Source: an uncultured Ferrovibrio sp. (GTDB lineage: Bacteria > Pseudomonadota > Alphaproteobacteria > Ferrovibrionales > Ferrovibrionaceae). Taken from it: DNA of 64,000 nucleotides. The stretch is from NCBI RefSeq assembly GCF_937960835.1, contig NZ_CALGPC010000006.1, positions 186,001 through 250,000 on the forward strand. Direction: 5' to 3'. The notes beneath the pieces are model-generated. The model made no database searches. It was not told where the DNA came from and was given only the letters and a program-made list of their open reading frames with translations. The position numbers and the translations under genes were made by a program. This document shows, piece by piece, positions 24,513-32,892 of this stretch (within the stretch, counting starts at the first letter, position 1; the number at the start of each line of letters is the position of its first letter).

Positions 24513-27026
24513 TCAGGTGGCGCGCAACAGCCGTGCCGGTTTTGCTGAAAGCGCCGGCCAGGCACCGATCAGTCCGAGCAGCAAAGTGGCAATCACGCCG
24601 CCGATGGCGGTCATTGCCGCAACGCCGGGTGCGAAGACGAAATTCGCGTTCATCATCAAGGATACCATGGCCCAGGCGGCAAACCAACCGAGCAGGAAGG
24701 CAAGGCTTGCGCCGACCAGGCCGACCAGGCCGTATTCGATCAGATGCGCAGCGAGGATATCGCGCCGCGTAGCCCCCAGCGCTTTGAGCACCGCGCTTTC
24801 CCGCAGCCGCTTGCGATGCTCGGCGGCAACCGCGCCCGCCAGCACGAACAGGCCGGCGATGAGTGTCACGGCCGCCGCGCCGCGCACCGCCGCGCCCAGT
24901 CTGGCGACGATGGCGTTCAGCTCGTTCAGCACGTCCTTCATGCGCACGACCGAGATATTCGGAAACTGCTGCGTCACGCTGCGGAACAGCGCGTTCTCGG
25001 CCTCGGGCGTGGCTTTCACGGTGGCGAGCAGGGTATGCGGCGCACGTTCCAGCAGGCCGGGCGAGAAGACCAGCACGAAATTGATGCCGAACGAACTCCA
25101 GTCCAGCCGGCGGATGTTGACGATCTCGGCCTCGATCTGACGGCCGAGAATATTGACCGTCAGCTTGTCGCCGATCCATACGCCCAGACCTTTCGCCGCG
25201 CGTTCCTCCATCGAGATCAGCGGCGGGCCATCGTAGTTCTCTGGCCACCATCTTCCGGCAACCAGTGTCGAACCCTCGGGTAAAGTACGGGCAAAGGTCA
25301 GGCCGCGGTCGCCTTGCAGCACCCAGCGTTGATCGGACGCCGCCTGCACCTGCTCGGCCGGCACGCCTTTGACGCTGGTGATGCGGCCGCGCAGGTTCGG
25401 CACGGTCTCCAGGTCGCGCGCGCCCGGCGTTGCCTTCACCAGGGCGACGAAGGCTTCGCTCTGATGGGGCTGGATGTCGACGAAGAAGAAGGCGGGCGCC
25501 TCGTCCGGCAGGCGCTCTTCGACCTGCGCATGCAGATTGCTTTCCACCAGCGCGATGGCGACCAGCAGCGTCAGCGAAACGCCAAGCGACAGCAGCAAGG
25601 CTGCGGTTGCCGCGCCCGGCCTGTGCAGGCTGGCGACCGCCAGCTTCAGCCTCGCGCCATGCGGCGGCATGGCGCGGCGCGCCAGGAAGGCGACGGCTGC
25701 GGCGATTAGACGGAACAGGATGAAGGCGGCAATGGCGGCGACGACGAAGAAGAAGGCAAAGCGCCGTTCGTCCGCGCCGAACACAGCCAAAGCCGCCAGG
25801 GCAGCGAACATCAGCAGCATGCCCGCGACATAGGGCCAGCGCGGCCAGCGCTGCAGCGGCGCCACCAGATCGCGGTACAGCGCAGCAGGCCGGATATCGG
25901 CAGCGCGCGCCAGCGGCCAGATGGTGAAGGCCAGCGCCACCAGCAGGCCGTAGAGGGCGGCCAAGGCCAGCGGCTGCCAATAGATGCCGGGCACCAGCGG
26001 CAGGGGCAGCACCTGGCTCAGCGCGCTGGCCGCCAAATTGGGAACCGCCAGACCGATGGCAAGGCCGATGGCAATGCCGAAGGCGGCCAGCAGCATCGTC
26101 TGCCACAGATAGACACGAAAGATCAGCCCGGTTGTCGCGCCGATGGATTTCAAGGTGGCGATGGTCGGGGTCTTGCCGTCGAGATGGGCATGCACGGCAT
26201 TGGCGACGCCGACGCCGCCGATCAGCAAGGCGGTCAGGCCGACCAGCACCAGGAACAGCGCGGCGCGGTCGAGGAAGCGCCGCACGCCGGGGCTGCCTTC
26301 CTTCCAGTCGCGGATGCGCCAGCCGGATTCGGCAAAGGCGCGCTGTGCTTCCGCCTCCACCATGGCGCTGCTGCGCCCCGGCGGCAGCAGGATGCGGTAA
26401 TGCCAATGCGCCAGGCTGCCGGGCTGCACCAGCCTGGTGGCGGGCAAAGCATCGAGCGCGATCATCACGCGCGGACCCAATGTCAGGCCATCGGTGGCGC
26501 GATCAGGTTCGCGCTCGATCACCGCGCGGATTTCAAAACTTGCTTCGCCGATATCGAGGCGGTCGCCGATCTCGGCTTCCAGACGGATCAGCGCCTGCGC
26601 ATCGACCGCGGCGCCAAAAATGCCCTTGCGGACGGCCAGCGCGGCATCCAGTTCTGTGCCATCTCCCAGCCGCACGGAATCATGCAGCGGATAGGCGCCA
26701 TCCACTGCCTTGAGTTCGACCAGGGTGCGCTGGTCGCTGCGCACCGCATGCGCCATGGCGCGCATCTGCACGGCTTCTGAGACCTTGCCCTGGCGCTCCA
26801 TGAAGGCGCGTTCCTCAGGCGTGGCCGCGCGATGGGTCAGGCGGAATTCAATGTCGCCGCCCAGCAGGCTGCGTCCATCGCGCTCCAGTCCGGCGACGAT
26901 GGCCGACGACAGCGTGCCGATGCCGGCAATGACGGCAACGCCCAGCGCCAGGCAGGCGACGAACAGGCGGAAGCCGCGCAATCCGCCGCGCAATTCGCGC
27001 AGGCTGAAACGGAGCGAGATCGGCAT
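24513..27026 (-). CDS. ABC transporter permease, FtsX/YbbP type
   Basis: The 837-residue product has the YbbP layout: an N-terminal helix followed by a large periplasmic domain, a three-helix FtsX core (about 250-350), further helices in the middle, a second periplasmic domain and a C-terminal FtsX core. Landmarks are RELRGGLRGFRLFVACLALG, LDGKTPTIATLKSIGATTGL and the closing RESAVLKALGATRRDILAAH. With the adjacent ATPase it forms an exporter-like complex; the E. coli pair YbbAP is thought to act on lipids or membrane-associated substrates. It lies 12 bases after the ATPase gene. Confidence 0.93.
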   Translation of the reverse strand: MPISLRFSLRELRGGLRGFRLFVACLALGVAVIAGIGTLSSAIVAGLERDGRSLLGGDIEFRLTHRAATPEERAFMERQGKVSEAVQMRAMAHAVRSDQRTLVELKAVDGAYPLHDSVRLGDGTELDAALAVRKGIFGAAVDAQALIRLEAEIGDRLDIGEASFEIRAVIEREPDRATDGLTLGPRVMIALDALPATRLVQPGSLAHWHYRILLPPGRSSAMVEAEAQRAFAESGWRIRDWKEGSPGVRRFLDRAALFLVLVGLTALLIGGVGVANAVHAHLDGKTPTIATLKSIGATTGLIFRVYLWQTMLLAAFGIAIGLAIGLAVPNLAASALSQVLPLPLVPGIYWQPLALAALYGLLVALAFTIWPLARAADIRPAALYRDLVAPLQRWPRWPYVAGMLLMFAALAALAVFGADERRFAFFFVVAAIAAFILFRLIAAAVAFLARRAMPPHGARLKLAVASLHRPGAATAALLLSLGVSLTLLVAIALVESNLHAQVEERLPDEAPAFFFVDIQPHQSEAFVALVKATPGARDLETVPNLRGRITSVKGVPAEQVQAASDQRWVLQGDRGLTFARTLPEGSTLVAGRWWPENYDGPPLISMEERAAKGLGVWIGDKLTVNILGRQIEAEIVNIRRLDWSSFGINFVLVFSPGLLERAPHTLLATVKATPEAENALFRSVTQQFPNISVVRMKDVLNELNAIVARLGAAVRGAAAVTLIAGLFVLAGAVAAEHRKRLRESAVLKALGATRRDILAAHLIEYGLVGLVGASLAFLLGWFAAWAMVSLMMNANFVFAPGVAAMTAIGGVIATLLLGLIGAWPALSAKPARLLRAT

Positions 27027-27038
27027 GGCGAAGGCCGC

Positions 27039-27794
27039 CTATTCGCTGCCGGCATGGCGCAGCGGCATCGCTGCGCCGGATTTCGCGATCACGCTTTTCA
27101 CGCGGCCATCCTCGATATGCACCACGCGGTCGCACAGCGCGGCCAGCTTGTCGTCATGGGTAATCAGGATCAGCGTCGATTTCAGCCGCGTCGCTTCGCC
27201 GAACATCAGATCGATGATCGCATGGCCGGTGGTGCCATCCAGATTGCCGGTGGGCTCGTCGGCCAGCAGCAGGGCCGGGCGCGGCGCCACCGCGCGGGCC
27301 AGCGCCACGCGCTGCTGCTCGCCGCCGGAAAGCTGCGCCGGATAATGCGTCTCGCGGTGTCCTAAGCCCACCTGATGCAAAGCTGCGCGGGCGCGCTCCA
27401 TCGCATCCGGCGCGCCAGCCAGTTCCAGCGGCACCGCGACATTCTCCAGCGCCGTCATGGTGGGAATGAGATGGAAGCTCTGGAACACGATCCCCAGCTT
27501 GTCGCGCCGCCACAGCGCCAGCTTGTCCTCGTTCATCATGTTGAGATCGGCGCCGGCGACACGCACCTGGCCGCTGGTCACCTTCTCCAGGCCCGCAATC
27601 ACCGCAAGCAGGGTGGACTTGCCCGAACCCGAAGGGCCGACGATGCCGACATGCTCGCCCTGGCGCACCGTCAGGTCGATGCCGCGCAGGATATTGACCG
27701 GTCCCGCCGTGCTGGTGAGAGTGAGCTTGACCTCGGCCAGTTCGACAATCGGCGTGAGATCGACAACCGGCGGCTCCGCCTTAGATGAGGTCAT
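27039..27794 (-). CDS. ABC transporter ATP-binding protein, YbbA/LolD type
   Basis: The 251-residue product is a complete nucleotide-binding domain: Walker A GPSGSGKST, Q-loop LGIVFQSFHLIPTMTALENV, signature LSGGEQQRVALARA, Walker B LLLADEPTGNLD and H-loop ILITHD. ATG at 27794 follows AAGGA with 6 bases between. The frame is open further upstream to 28010, but that part is antisense to the esterase gene. The start is only 19 bases from the start of the divergent esterase gene, the usual arrangement of ybbA and tesA. Confidence 0.95.
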   Translation of the reverse strand: MTSSKAEPPVVDLTPIVELAEVKLTLTSTAGPVNILRGIDLTVRQGEHVGIVGPSGSGKSTLLAVIAGLEKVTSGQVRVAGADLNMMNEDKLALWRRDKLGIVFQSFHLIPTMTALENVAVPLELAGAPDAMERARAALHQVGLGHRETHYPAQLSGGEQQRVALARAVAPRPALLLADEPTGNLDGTTGHAIIDLMFGEATRLKSTLILITHDDKLAALCDRVVHIEDGRVKSVIAKSGAAMPLRHAGSE

Positions 27795-27813
27795 ACTCGT
27801 TCCTTGTGCGACC

Positions 27814-28524
27814 ATGGATGGGCAATTCGTGAAGACAGTACACGCAGAATATGGACCATTCCTGCGGGGCCGCAACGCGGCATGGGCCGTGCTGGTGATG
27901 CTGGTCACGCTGCTGCTGGCCCCGCTGCTGCTGGCCCCGGTGCTGACGGCGGCGCTGGCGAGTCCGGCCAGCGCGGCGCAGAAGCTGCTGGTGCTGGGCG
28001 ACAGCCTCACCGCGGGCTACAACCTGCCGCCCGGCGATGCCTATCCGGCGCAGCTCGAAGCCGCGCTGAAGGCCAGGGGCGTGAATATGCCGGTGATCAA
28101 TGCCGGCGTCTCCGGCGATACCACCGCTGCTGGCCTGGCGCGGCTCGACTGGGCATTGGCCGAGAAGCCGACCCATGTCGTGGTCGCGCTCGGCGCCAAT
28201 GACATGCTGCGCGGCCTGCCGCCGGAACAGGCGCGGCAGAATCTGGATGCCATCATCACGCAGATCAAGCAGGCCGGCGTCAAGGTGATGCTGGCCGGGA
28301 TGCTGGCGGCGCCCAATCTGGGGGCCGATTACGGCAAGCGCTTCAACAGCATCTACCCCGACCTGGCCGCCAAGCACGGCATCCCCCTCTATCCGTTCTT
28401 CCTGGACGGCGTGGTGAGCGATGCCAGGCTCAATCTGGGCGACGGCCTGCATCCGAACCGCGACGGGGTTGCCGTCATGGTGGAGCGGACGTTACCCCAG
28501 ATTTTGCGGTTCCTGGAGAACTGA
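27814..28524 (+). CDS. tesA: TesA-type arylesterase / lysophospholipase (GDSL, SGNH hydrolase), exported
   Basis: The 236-residue product has an N-terminal hydrophobic export signal (about residues 27-52) ending in PASAAQ, then the SGNH blocks: LVLGDSLTAGYNLP with the catalytic Ser, NAGVSGDTTAAG, LGANDMLRGLP, and the DGLHPNRDG Asp-x-x-His pair. It hydrolyses esters, thioesters and lysophospholipids in the periplasm. ATG at 27814 is used; it gives a rather long n-region, so an internal start near 27898 is possible. It is divergent from the ybbA-like gene. Confidence 0.92.
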   Translation: MDGQFVKTVHAEYGPFLRGRNAAWAVLVMLVTLLLAPLLLAPVLTAALASPASAAQKLLVLGDSLTAGYNLPPGDAYPAQLEAALKARGVNMPVINAGVSGDTTAAGLARLDWALAEKPTHVVVALGANDMLRGLPPEQARQNLDAIITQIKQAGVKVMLAGMLAAPNLGADYGKRFNSIYPDLAAKHGIPLYPFFLDGVVSDARLNLGDGLHPNRDGVAVMVERTLPQILRFLEN

Positions 28525-28617
28525 CCCCAAATCGTAGTTGTAAATTCAAGCATAGGCCGACAATAATGTGCCTGCCAGCAGAGGGGCTGGCGGGGGTGTG
28601 GAGTTGGGAGTTTTGTC

Positions 28618-29676
28618 ATGGAGTTCCGTCGTTTAGGGCGCACCGACATTCAGGTGAGCCTGATCTGCCTGGGTACGATGACCTGGGGCGAGCAGAACTC
28701 CGAGGCAGAAGCCCATGCGCAGCTCGATTACGCGCTGGATCGCGGCATCAATTTCATCGATACCGCCGAGATGTATCCGGTGCCGCCGCGGGCCGAGACG
28801 GCCGGCCGCACCGAGACCTATATCGGCACCTGGCTGAAGGCCCGCAAGAATCGTGACAAGGTGGTGCTGGCTACCAAGGTCGCCGGGCGCGGTGGCGGCC
28901 CGCGCGGCTCGTTCGGCTGGCTGCGTGGCGATGGCGTGGAGGCGACCGATCTCAGCGCCAGGCAGATCCGCTATGCGGTGGAAGCCAGCCTGAAAAAGCT
29001 GCAAACCGACTATATCGACCTTTACCAGACCCACTGGCCGGACCGCTCGACCAACAATTTCGGCCAGGCAAGCTACGTCCATAGGGAAGAAGAAGCGGTT
29101 GCCATCGCCGAGACCGTCGAGACGCTGGCGGCCCTGGTGAAGGAAGGCAAGATCCGCGCCTATGGCGTCTCCAACGAAACGCCCTGGGGCGTGATGGAAC
29201 ATCTGCGGGTGGCGGAAAATAATGGCCTGCCCCGCCTTGCTTCGATCCAGAACCCGTACAATTTGTTGAATCGGTGGTACGAAGTCGGCCTGGCCGAATT
29301 CGCCCATCGTGAGGATGTCGGCCTGCTGGCCTATTCGCCGCTGGCGATGGGCGTGCTCAGTGGCAAATATCTCGGCGGCGCCAGGCCGGCCGGCGCGCGC
29401 CTGACGCTATTCACCCGCTTCACCCGCTACAGCAATCCGCAGGTGGAGCGCGCAACCGAACGCTATGTCGCGCTGGCGCAGCAGCATGGCCTGGATCCGG
29501 CCCAGATGGCGCTGGCCTATGTGAATACCCGGCCCTTCGTGACGTCGAACATCATCGGCGCCACCAGCATGCAGCAGCTCAAGACCGATATCGACAGCAT
29601 CCAGGTGAAACTGACGCAGGAGGTCATTGACGGCATCGAAGCGATCCATCGCGATCAACCGAACCCGAGCGCCTGA
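28618..29676 (+). CDS. Aldo/keto reductase, Tas/YajO-like
   Basis: The 352-residue product is an (alpha/beta)8 barrel aldo/keto reductase. The tetrad is visible as Asp in FIDTAEMY, Tyr in the same motif, Lys in LATKVAG and His in YQTHWPD. The cofactor end shows GVSNETPWGVMEHL and IIGATSMQQLKTDI. It is closest in layout to E. coli Tas (MEFRRLGRTDIQVSLICLGT). It reduces aldehydes or ketones with NADPH; the physiological substrate is unknown. A GGGAG precedes the ATG. Confidence 0.92.
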   Translation: MEFRRLGRTDIQVSLICLGTMTWGEQNSEAEAHAQLDYALDRGINFIDTAEMYPVPPRAETAGRTETYIGTWLKARKNRDKVVLATKVAGRGGGPRGSFGWLRGDGVEATDLSARQIRYAVEASLKKLQTDYIDLYQTHWPDRSTNNFGQASYVHREEEAVAIAETVETLAALVKEGKIRAYGVSNETPWGVMEHLRVAENNGLPRLASIQNPYNLLNRWYEVGLAEFAHREDVGLLAYSPLAMGVLSGKYLGGARPAGARLTLFTRFTRYSNPQVERATERYVALAQQHGLDPAQMALAYVNTRPFVTSNIIGATSMQQLKTDIDSIQVKLTQEVIDGIEAIHRDQPNPSA

Positions 29677-29750
29677 TTCCGGCTTTTAGAAGAGCGGAAC
29701 CAGCGCTCTATTCTGGGCGCCTGACGCCCGCTCCAGCGGAGGGCATAGCC

Positions 29751-30380
29751 ATGATCCGCTTGTTCGTCGCCATCAGCTTCCCCGACGAAATCCGTCGGTC
29801 GCTCGCTGCACTTTGCGCCGGGGTTCCCGGCGCCCGTTGGGTCAATCCCGAGCAATTCCATCTCACCTTGCGCTTCATCGGCGAAGTCGACGGGCGTACG
29901 GCGCATAGCGTCGCCGAGGAGCTGGGCAGCATCACAATGCCCTTCTTCGACCTGAACCTTTTTGGCGTCGGCACCTTCGGCGACAAGCGCAAGACCCATT
30001 CGCTGTGGGCCGGCGTGCGCCCCAATCCGGAACTCAACCGCTTGCAGGAGAAGGTCGACAACGCAGTGCTGCGCGCGGGCCTGCCGCAGGACCGGCGGAA
30101 ATTCTCGCCGCATGTGACGCTGGCGCGGCTGAACAACGCACCGGTCGACCGGCTCGGCGCCTTCCTTAGCCATCACGCACTTTATACCGCGCCAGGCTTC
30201 CTCTGCGACCGCTTCGTGCTGTATTCCAGCTTCCTTTCCAGTTCCGGCGCGATCTACACGCCGGAACGCGTCTACCGCCTGGACGGCACCCATGCCGATG
30301 GCGACGAAGAGGACTGGATGTCGGCCGAGGCCGATCATTGGGATGCGCAGGAGGCCGCTGCCTACGGACATGGCGAGTAA
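29751..30380 (+). CDS. thpR: RNA 2-prime,3-prime-cyclic phosphodiesterase ThpR (LigT family)
   Basis: The 209-residue product is a 2H phosphoesterase: the two H-x-T motifs are FHLTLRFIGE near residue 38 and SPHVTLARL near residue 123. It opens cyclic phosphates at RNA ends and may ligate tRNA halves. A C-terminal extension of about 25 acidic residues is unusual for the family. Its end overlaps the start of the sirtuin gene by 11 bases. GCGGAGGG precedes the ATG. Confidence 0.92.
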   Translation: MIRLFVAISFPDEIRRSLAALCAGVPGARWVNPEQFHLTLRFIGEVDGRTAHSVAEELGSITMPFFDLNLFGVGTFGDKRKTHSLWAGVRPNPELNRLQEKVDNAVLRAGLPQDRRKFSPHVTLARLNNAPVDRLGAFLSHHALYTAPGFLCDRFVLYSSFLSSSGAIYTPERVYRLDGTHADGDEEDWMSAEADHWDAQEAAAYGHGE

Positions 30381-31083
30381 AAAATCGATTGTGATTCTGA
30401 CCGGGGCCGGGATTTCCGCCGAGTCCGGCCTCGGCACCTTCCGCGACAAGGACGGTCTTTGGACCAAATACGATCTGGAAGAGGTGGCGACGCCGCAGGG
30501 TTTTGCGCGCAATCCTGTGCTGGTGCATGACTTCTACAATGCGCGCCGCCGCAACCTGATCGAGGCCGCGCCCAACGCTGCGCATTACGCGCTGGCCGAA
30601 CTCGAGAAGAACTGGGACGGCGATTTCCTGCTGGTGACGCAGAATGTCGACGACCTGCACGAGCGCGCCGGATCGGAGCGCCTCCTGCACATGCATGGCG
30701 AACTTCTGAAAATCCGCTGCGAACGCTGCCAGGACGTCGGCCGCTGGACCGGCGATCTCGATCTCGCCACCGCCTGCACCGCCTGCGGCACCAGCGGCAG
30801 CCTGCGACCGCATGTCGTATGGTTTGGCGAGATGCCGCTGCACATGGAAGAGATTTACGCCGCGCTGGAGAATTGCGACCTCTTCCTGTCGATCGGAACC
30901 TCAGGGCAGGTTTATCCCGCTGCCGGCTTCGTGGCAGAGGTGCGCAAGGTCGGCCGCGCCCATACGGTGGAACTCAATCTTGAGCGGTCGGACGGCTATT
31001 CGCTCTTCGCCGAGGGCATCTATGGCCCGGCCACCGAGATCGTTCCGGCCTATGTGCGCAGGCTGCTGAATGGCGGGATTTGA
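30370..31083 (+). CDS. cobB: NAD-dependent deacylase, class III sirtuin (CobB)
   Basis: The 237-residue product has TGAGISAESGLGTFRDKDGLW for NAD binding, QNVDDLHERAG, the catalytic HMHGEL, and a four-Cys zinc site (CERC and CTACG). The Tyr-x-x-Arg of FYNARRR is the signature of desuccinylases such as Sirt5 and CobB, so lysine succinyl groups may be removed as well as acetyl groups. ATG at 30370 lies inside the last codons of thpR, which suggests translational coupling. Confidence 0.94.
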   Translation: MASKKSIVILTGAGISAESGLGTFRDKDGLWTKYDLEEVATPQGFARNPVLVHDFYNARRRNLIEAAPNAAHYALAELEKNWDGDFLLVTQNVDDLHERAGSERLLHMHGELLKIRCERCQDVGRWTGDLDLATACTACGTSGSLRPHVVWFGEMPLHMEEIYAALENCDLFLSIGTSGQVYPAAGFVAEVRKVGRAHTVELNLERSDGYSLFAEGIYGPATEIVPAYVRRLLNGGI

Positions 31084-31130
31084 GGCAGCTTCAGTCGTCA
31101 CTCTCGGGCTGATGGATCAATCCCGCGTCC

Positions 31131-31151
31131 TGCCCGGGTTGAGCCCGGGCA
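31131..31151. terminator. Perfect short hairpin between convergent genes
   Basis: TGCCCGGG (31131-31138) pairs with CCCGGGCA (31144-31151) around a 5-base loop, in the gap between cobB and the convergent zincin gene. There is no good T-tract, so it may be a weak bidirectional terminator or a short REP-type hairpin. Confidence 0.45.
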
Positions 31152-31162
31152 TGACGCGAAGA

Positions 31163-31567
31163 CTACTCCACGCTCGCCTCGATGCGGTCGATGTCCTCGT
31201 CGGAGAGGCCCAGATGATGGCCGATCTCGTGGATCAGCACATGGCGCACCACGCGGCGTAAGGTTTCGCCCGTCTCGCACCAGTAGTCCAGCAGCGGCCG
31301 GCGGTAGAGGAAGATCATCGCGGGCAAGGTTCCGGTATCGCCGCGCGCCTCCGCCGTGATGCCGCCGCCGCGATACAACCCCAGCAGATCGAAGGGCGTC
31401 TCGCAGCCCATTTCCTCCAGTGTTTCGTCATCGGCGAAATCCGTCACCTGCACCGGCACGCCGTCGATGAAGCGCGCCAGCGCCGGCCGCAGGCGGTTCA
31501 GCTCCGCCTCGGCGATCTGCGCGATATCGTCCAGGCTGGGCGCAGTCACGTCGGAATTCAACGGCAT
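31163..31567 (-). CDS. Small zincin-like metallopeptidase family protein
   Basis: The 134-residue product is the minimal metallopeptidase family with HExxH (His113-Glu114-x-x-His117) in RHVLIHEIGHHLGLSDEDID near the C-terminus. The preceding LGLYRGGGITAEARGDTGTL and MIFLYRRPLLDYW are family landmarks. It is predicted cytosolic; substrate unknown. ATG at 31567 is chosen from family length; a longer frame to 31639 has no support. Confidence 0.88.
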   Translation of the reverse strand: MPLNSDVTAPSLDDIAQIAEAELNRLRPALARFIDGVPVQVTDFADDETLEEMGCETPFDLLGLYRGGGITAEARGDTGTLPAMIFLYRRPLLDYWCETGETLRRVVRHVLIHEIGHHLGLSDEDIDRIEASVE

Positions 31568-31678
31568 GTGGCAGATCGTCCCATAGTCACGGTTCGTCGG
31601 TTGAAGGGCATGGCCTTGCGCGCTAGCTTCCGCCAGCAACGCTCAGGTTTCACCCAAGAGCGCGCGGAGGAGGATGGC

Positions 31679-31999
31679 ATGGCAATCGCGAGACTGGAAG
31701 GCGCCGCCCGGGCGGCCGCGTTGCAATCCCTGCCAGGCTGGCAGCCGGTGGAAGGCCGCGACGCGATTGCGAAGACATTCCGGTTCGCCGATTTCAATGC
31801 CGCTTTCGGCTTCATGACCCGCGTCGCATTGATGGCGGAGAAGCTGGATCACCATCCCGAATGGTTCAACGTCTATAATCGCGTCGAGATCACGCTGACG
31901 ACCCATGATGCCGGGGGTTTGAGCGAGCGCGACATCGCGCTTGCCCGCTTCATCGAGGGCGCGGCTTCGGTCTTTGGCGGAAAGGCAGGTGGGGAATGA
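31679..31999 (+). CDS. phhB: Pterin-4-alpha-carbinolamine dehydratase
   Basis: The 106-residue product matches PCD/DCoH: FRFADFNAAFGFMTRVALMAEKLDHHPEW and the active-site-like NVYNRVEITLTTHDAGGLSERD. It dehydrates 4a-hydroxytetrahydrobiopterin formed by aromatic amino acid hydroxylases. No phenylalanine hydroxylase gene is nearby. ATG at 31679 follows GGAGGAGG. It overlaps the next gene as ATGA. Confidence 0.93.
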   Translation: MAIARLEGAARAAALQSLPGWQPVEGRDAIAKTFRFADFNAAFGFMTRVALMAEKLDHHPEWFNVYNRVEITLTTHDAGGLSERDIALARFIEGAASVFGGKAGGE

Positions 32000-32610
32000 G
32001 CAATCCGCAGCAGCGCGGCCTGAAACGCGGCCTTGCCATTGTCGCCGCTCTGGTCGTGATCGGACTGGGCGCATTCGCCGCCTATAACTGGCTGGCGCCG
32101 TCGAAGGATGAGGGCGGCAGCGGCCAGGTCGCTATCGGCGGCGCTTTCGAACTGGTGGACCATAACGGCCGCGCGGTCACCGATAAGGATTTCGCCGGCC
32201 GCCTGATGCTGATCTATTTCGGCTTCACCCATTGCCCCGATATCTGCCCGACCGGATTGCAGACGATTGCGATGGCGATGGACGAACTGGGTTCGGCGGC
32301 CGACAAGGTGACGCCGATCCTGATCACCGTCGATCCCGAACGCGATACGCCGGCGGTGATGAAGGAGTATGTCGAAGCCTTCCACGAGCGTCTGGTCGGT
32401 CTGACCGGCACGCCGGAGCAGATCGCCAAGGCGGCGCGCGCCTATCGCGTCTATTACCAGAAGGTCGCGCTGAAGGATTCCAGCCTCGGCTATTCGGTCG
32501 ATCATTCCGGCTTCATCTATCTGATGGACGGGCAGGGGCGTTATCTCAGCCATTTCCGCCACGACGCCACGCCCGAGCAGATAGCCCAGCGCATCAAAAG
32601 CAAGCTGTAA
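31996..32610 (+). CDS. SCO1/SenC family copper chaperone
   Basis: The 204-residue product has an N-terminal membrane anchor (about 11-31) and a periplasmic thioredoxin fold. The copper site is complete: Cys80 and Cys84 in FTHCPDICP and His170 in SVDHSGFIYL. SCO proteins deliver copper to the CuA site of cytochrome c oxidase. It overlaps phhB by four bases, so the two are translated together although the functions seem unrelated. Confidence 0.93.
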   Translation: MSNPQQRGLKRGLAIVAALVVIGLGAFAAYNWLAPSKDEGGSGQVAIGGAFELVDHNGRAVTDKDFAGRLMLIYFGFTHCPDICPTGLQTIAMAMDELGSAADKVTPILITVDPERDTPAVMKEYVEAFHERLVGLTGTPEQIAKAARAYRVYYQKVALKDSSLGYSVDHSGFIYLMDGQGRYLSHFRHDATPEQIAQRIKSKL

Positions 32611-32892
32611 CGGGTATTGGCTCGCCACTGGCCGCGCCGGCATCGGCGGTTTTTCAAGAAAATTTTGGCAGGTGATTTTTCGCCGTGCAGCGTTAGGTAG
32701 TAATGCCGCGGCGCAGAATAAACATGCGCCTACAGACGAATCACTGTATGACAGATCTCTATGACAACCAAGTGACCCGTCAGACCGATGGAGAAGACGA
32801 AGGGTTGGTAGGGGTACGACCCTTCGAAGTTAACCGTCTCGCAGTTCACCTGGCGCCATAAACAGCGCGCCATCGCACAGGGGTGGGACCTG

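Noticed and set aside
24445..26406. 653-codon open frame in another phase across the YbbP-like permease gene
   Set aside because: Arg/Gly-rich translation without motifs; the permease frame has all FtsX features.
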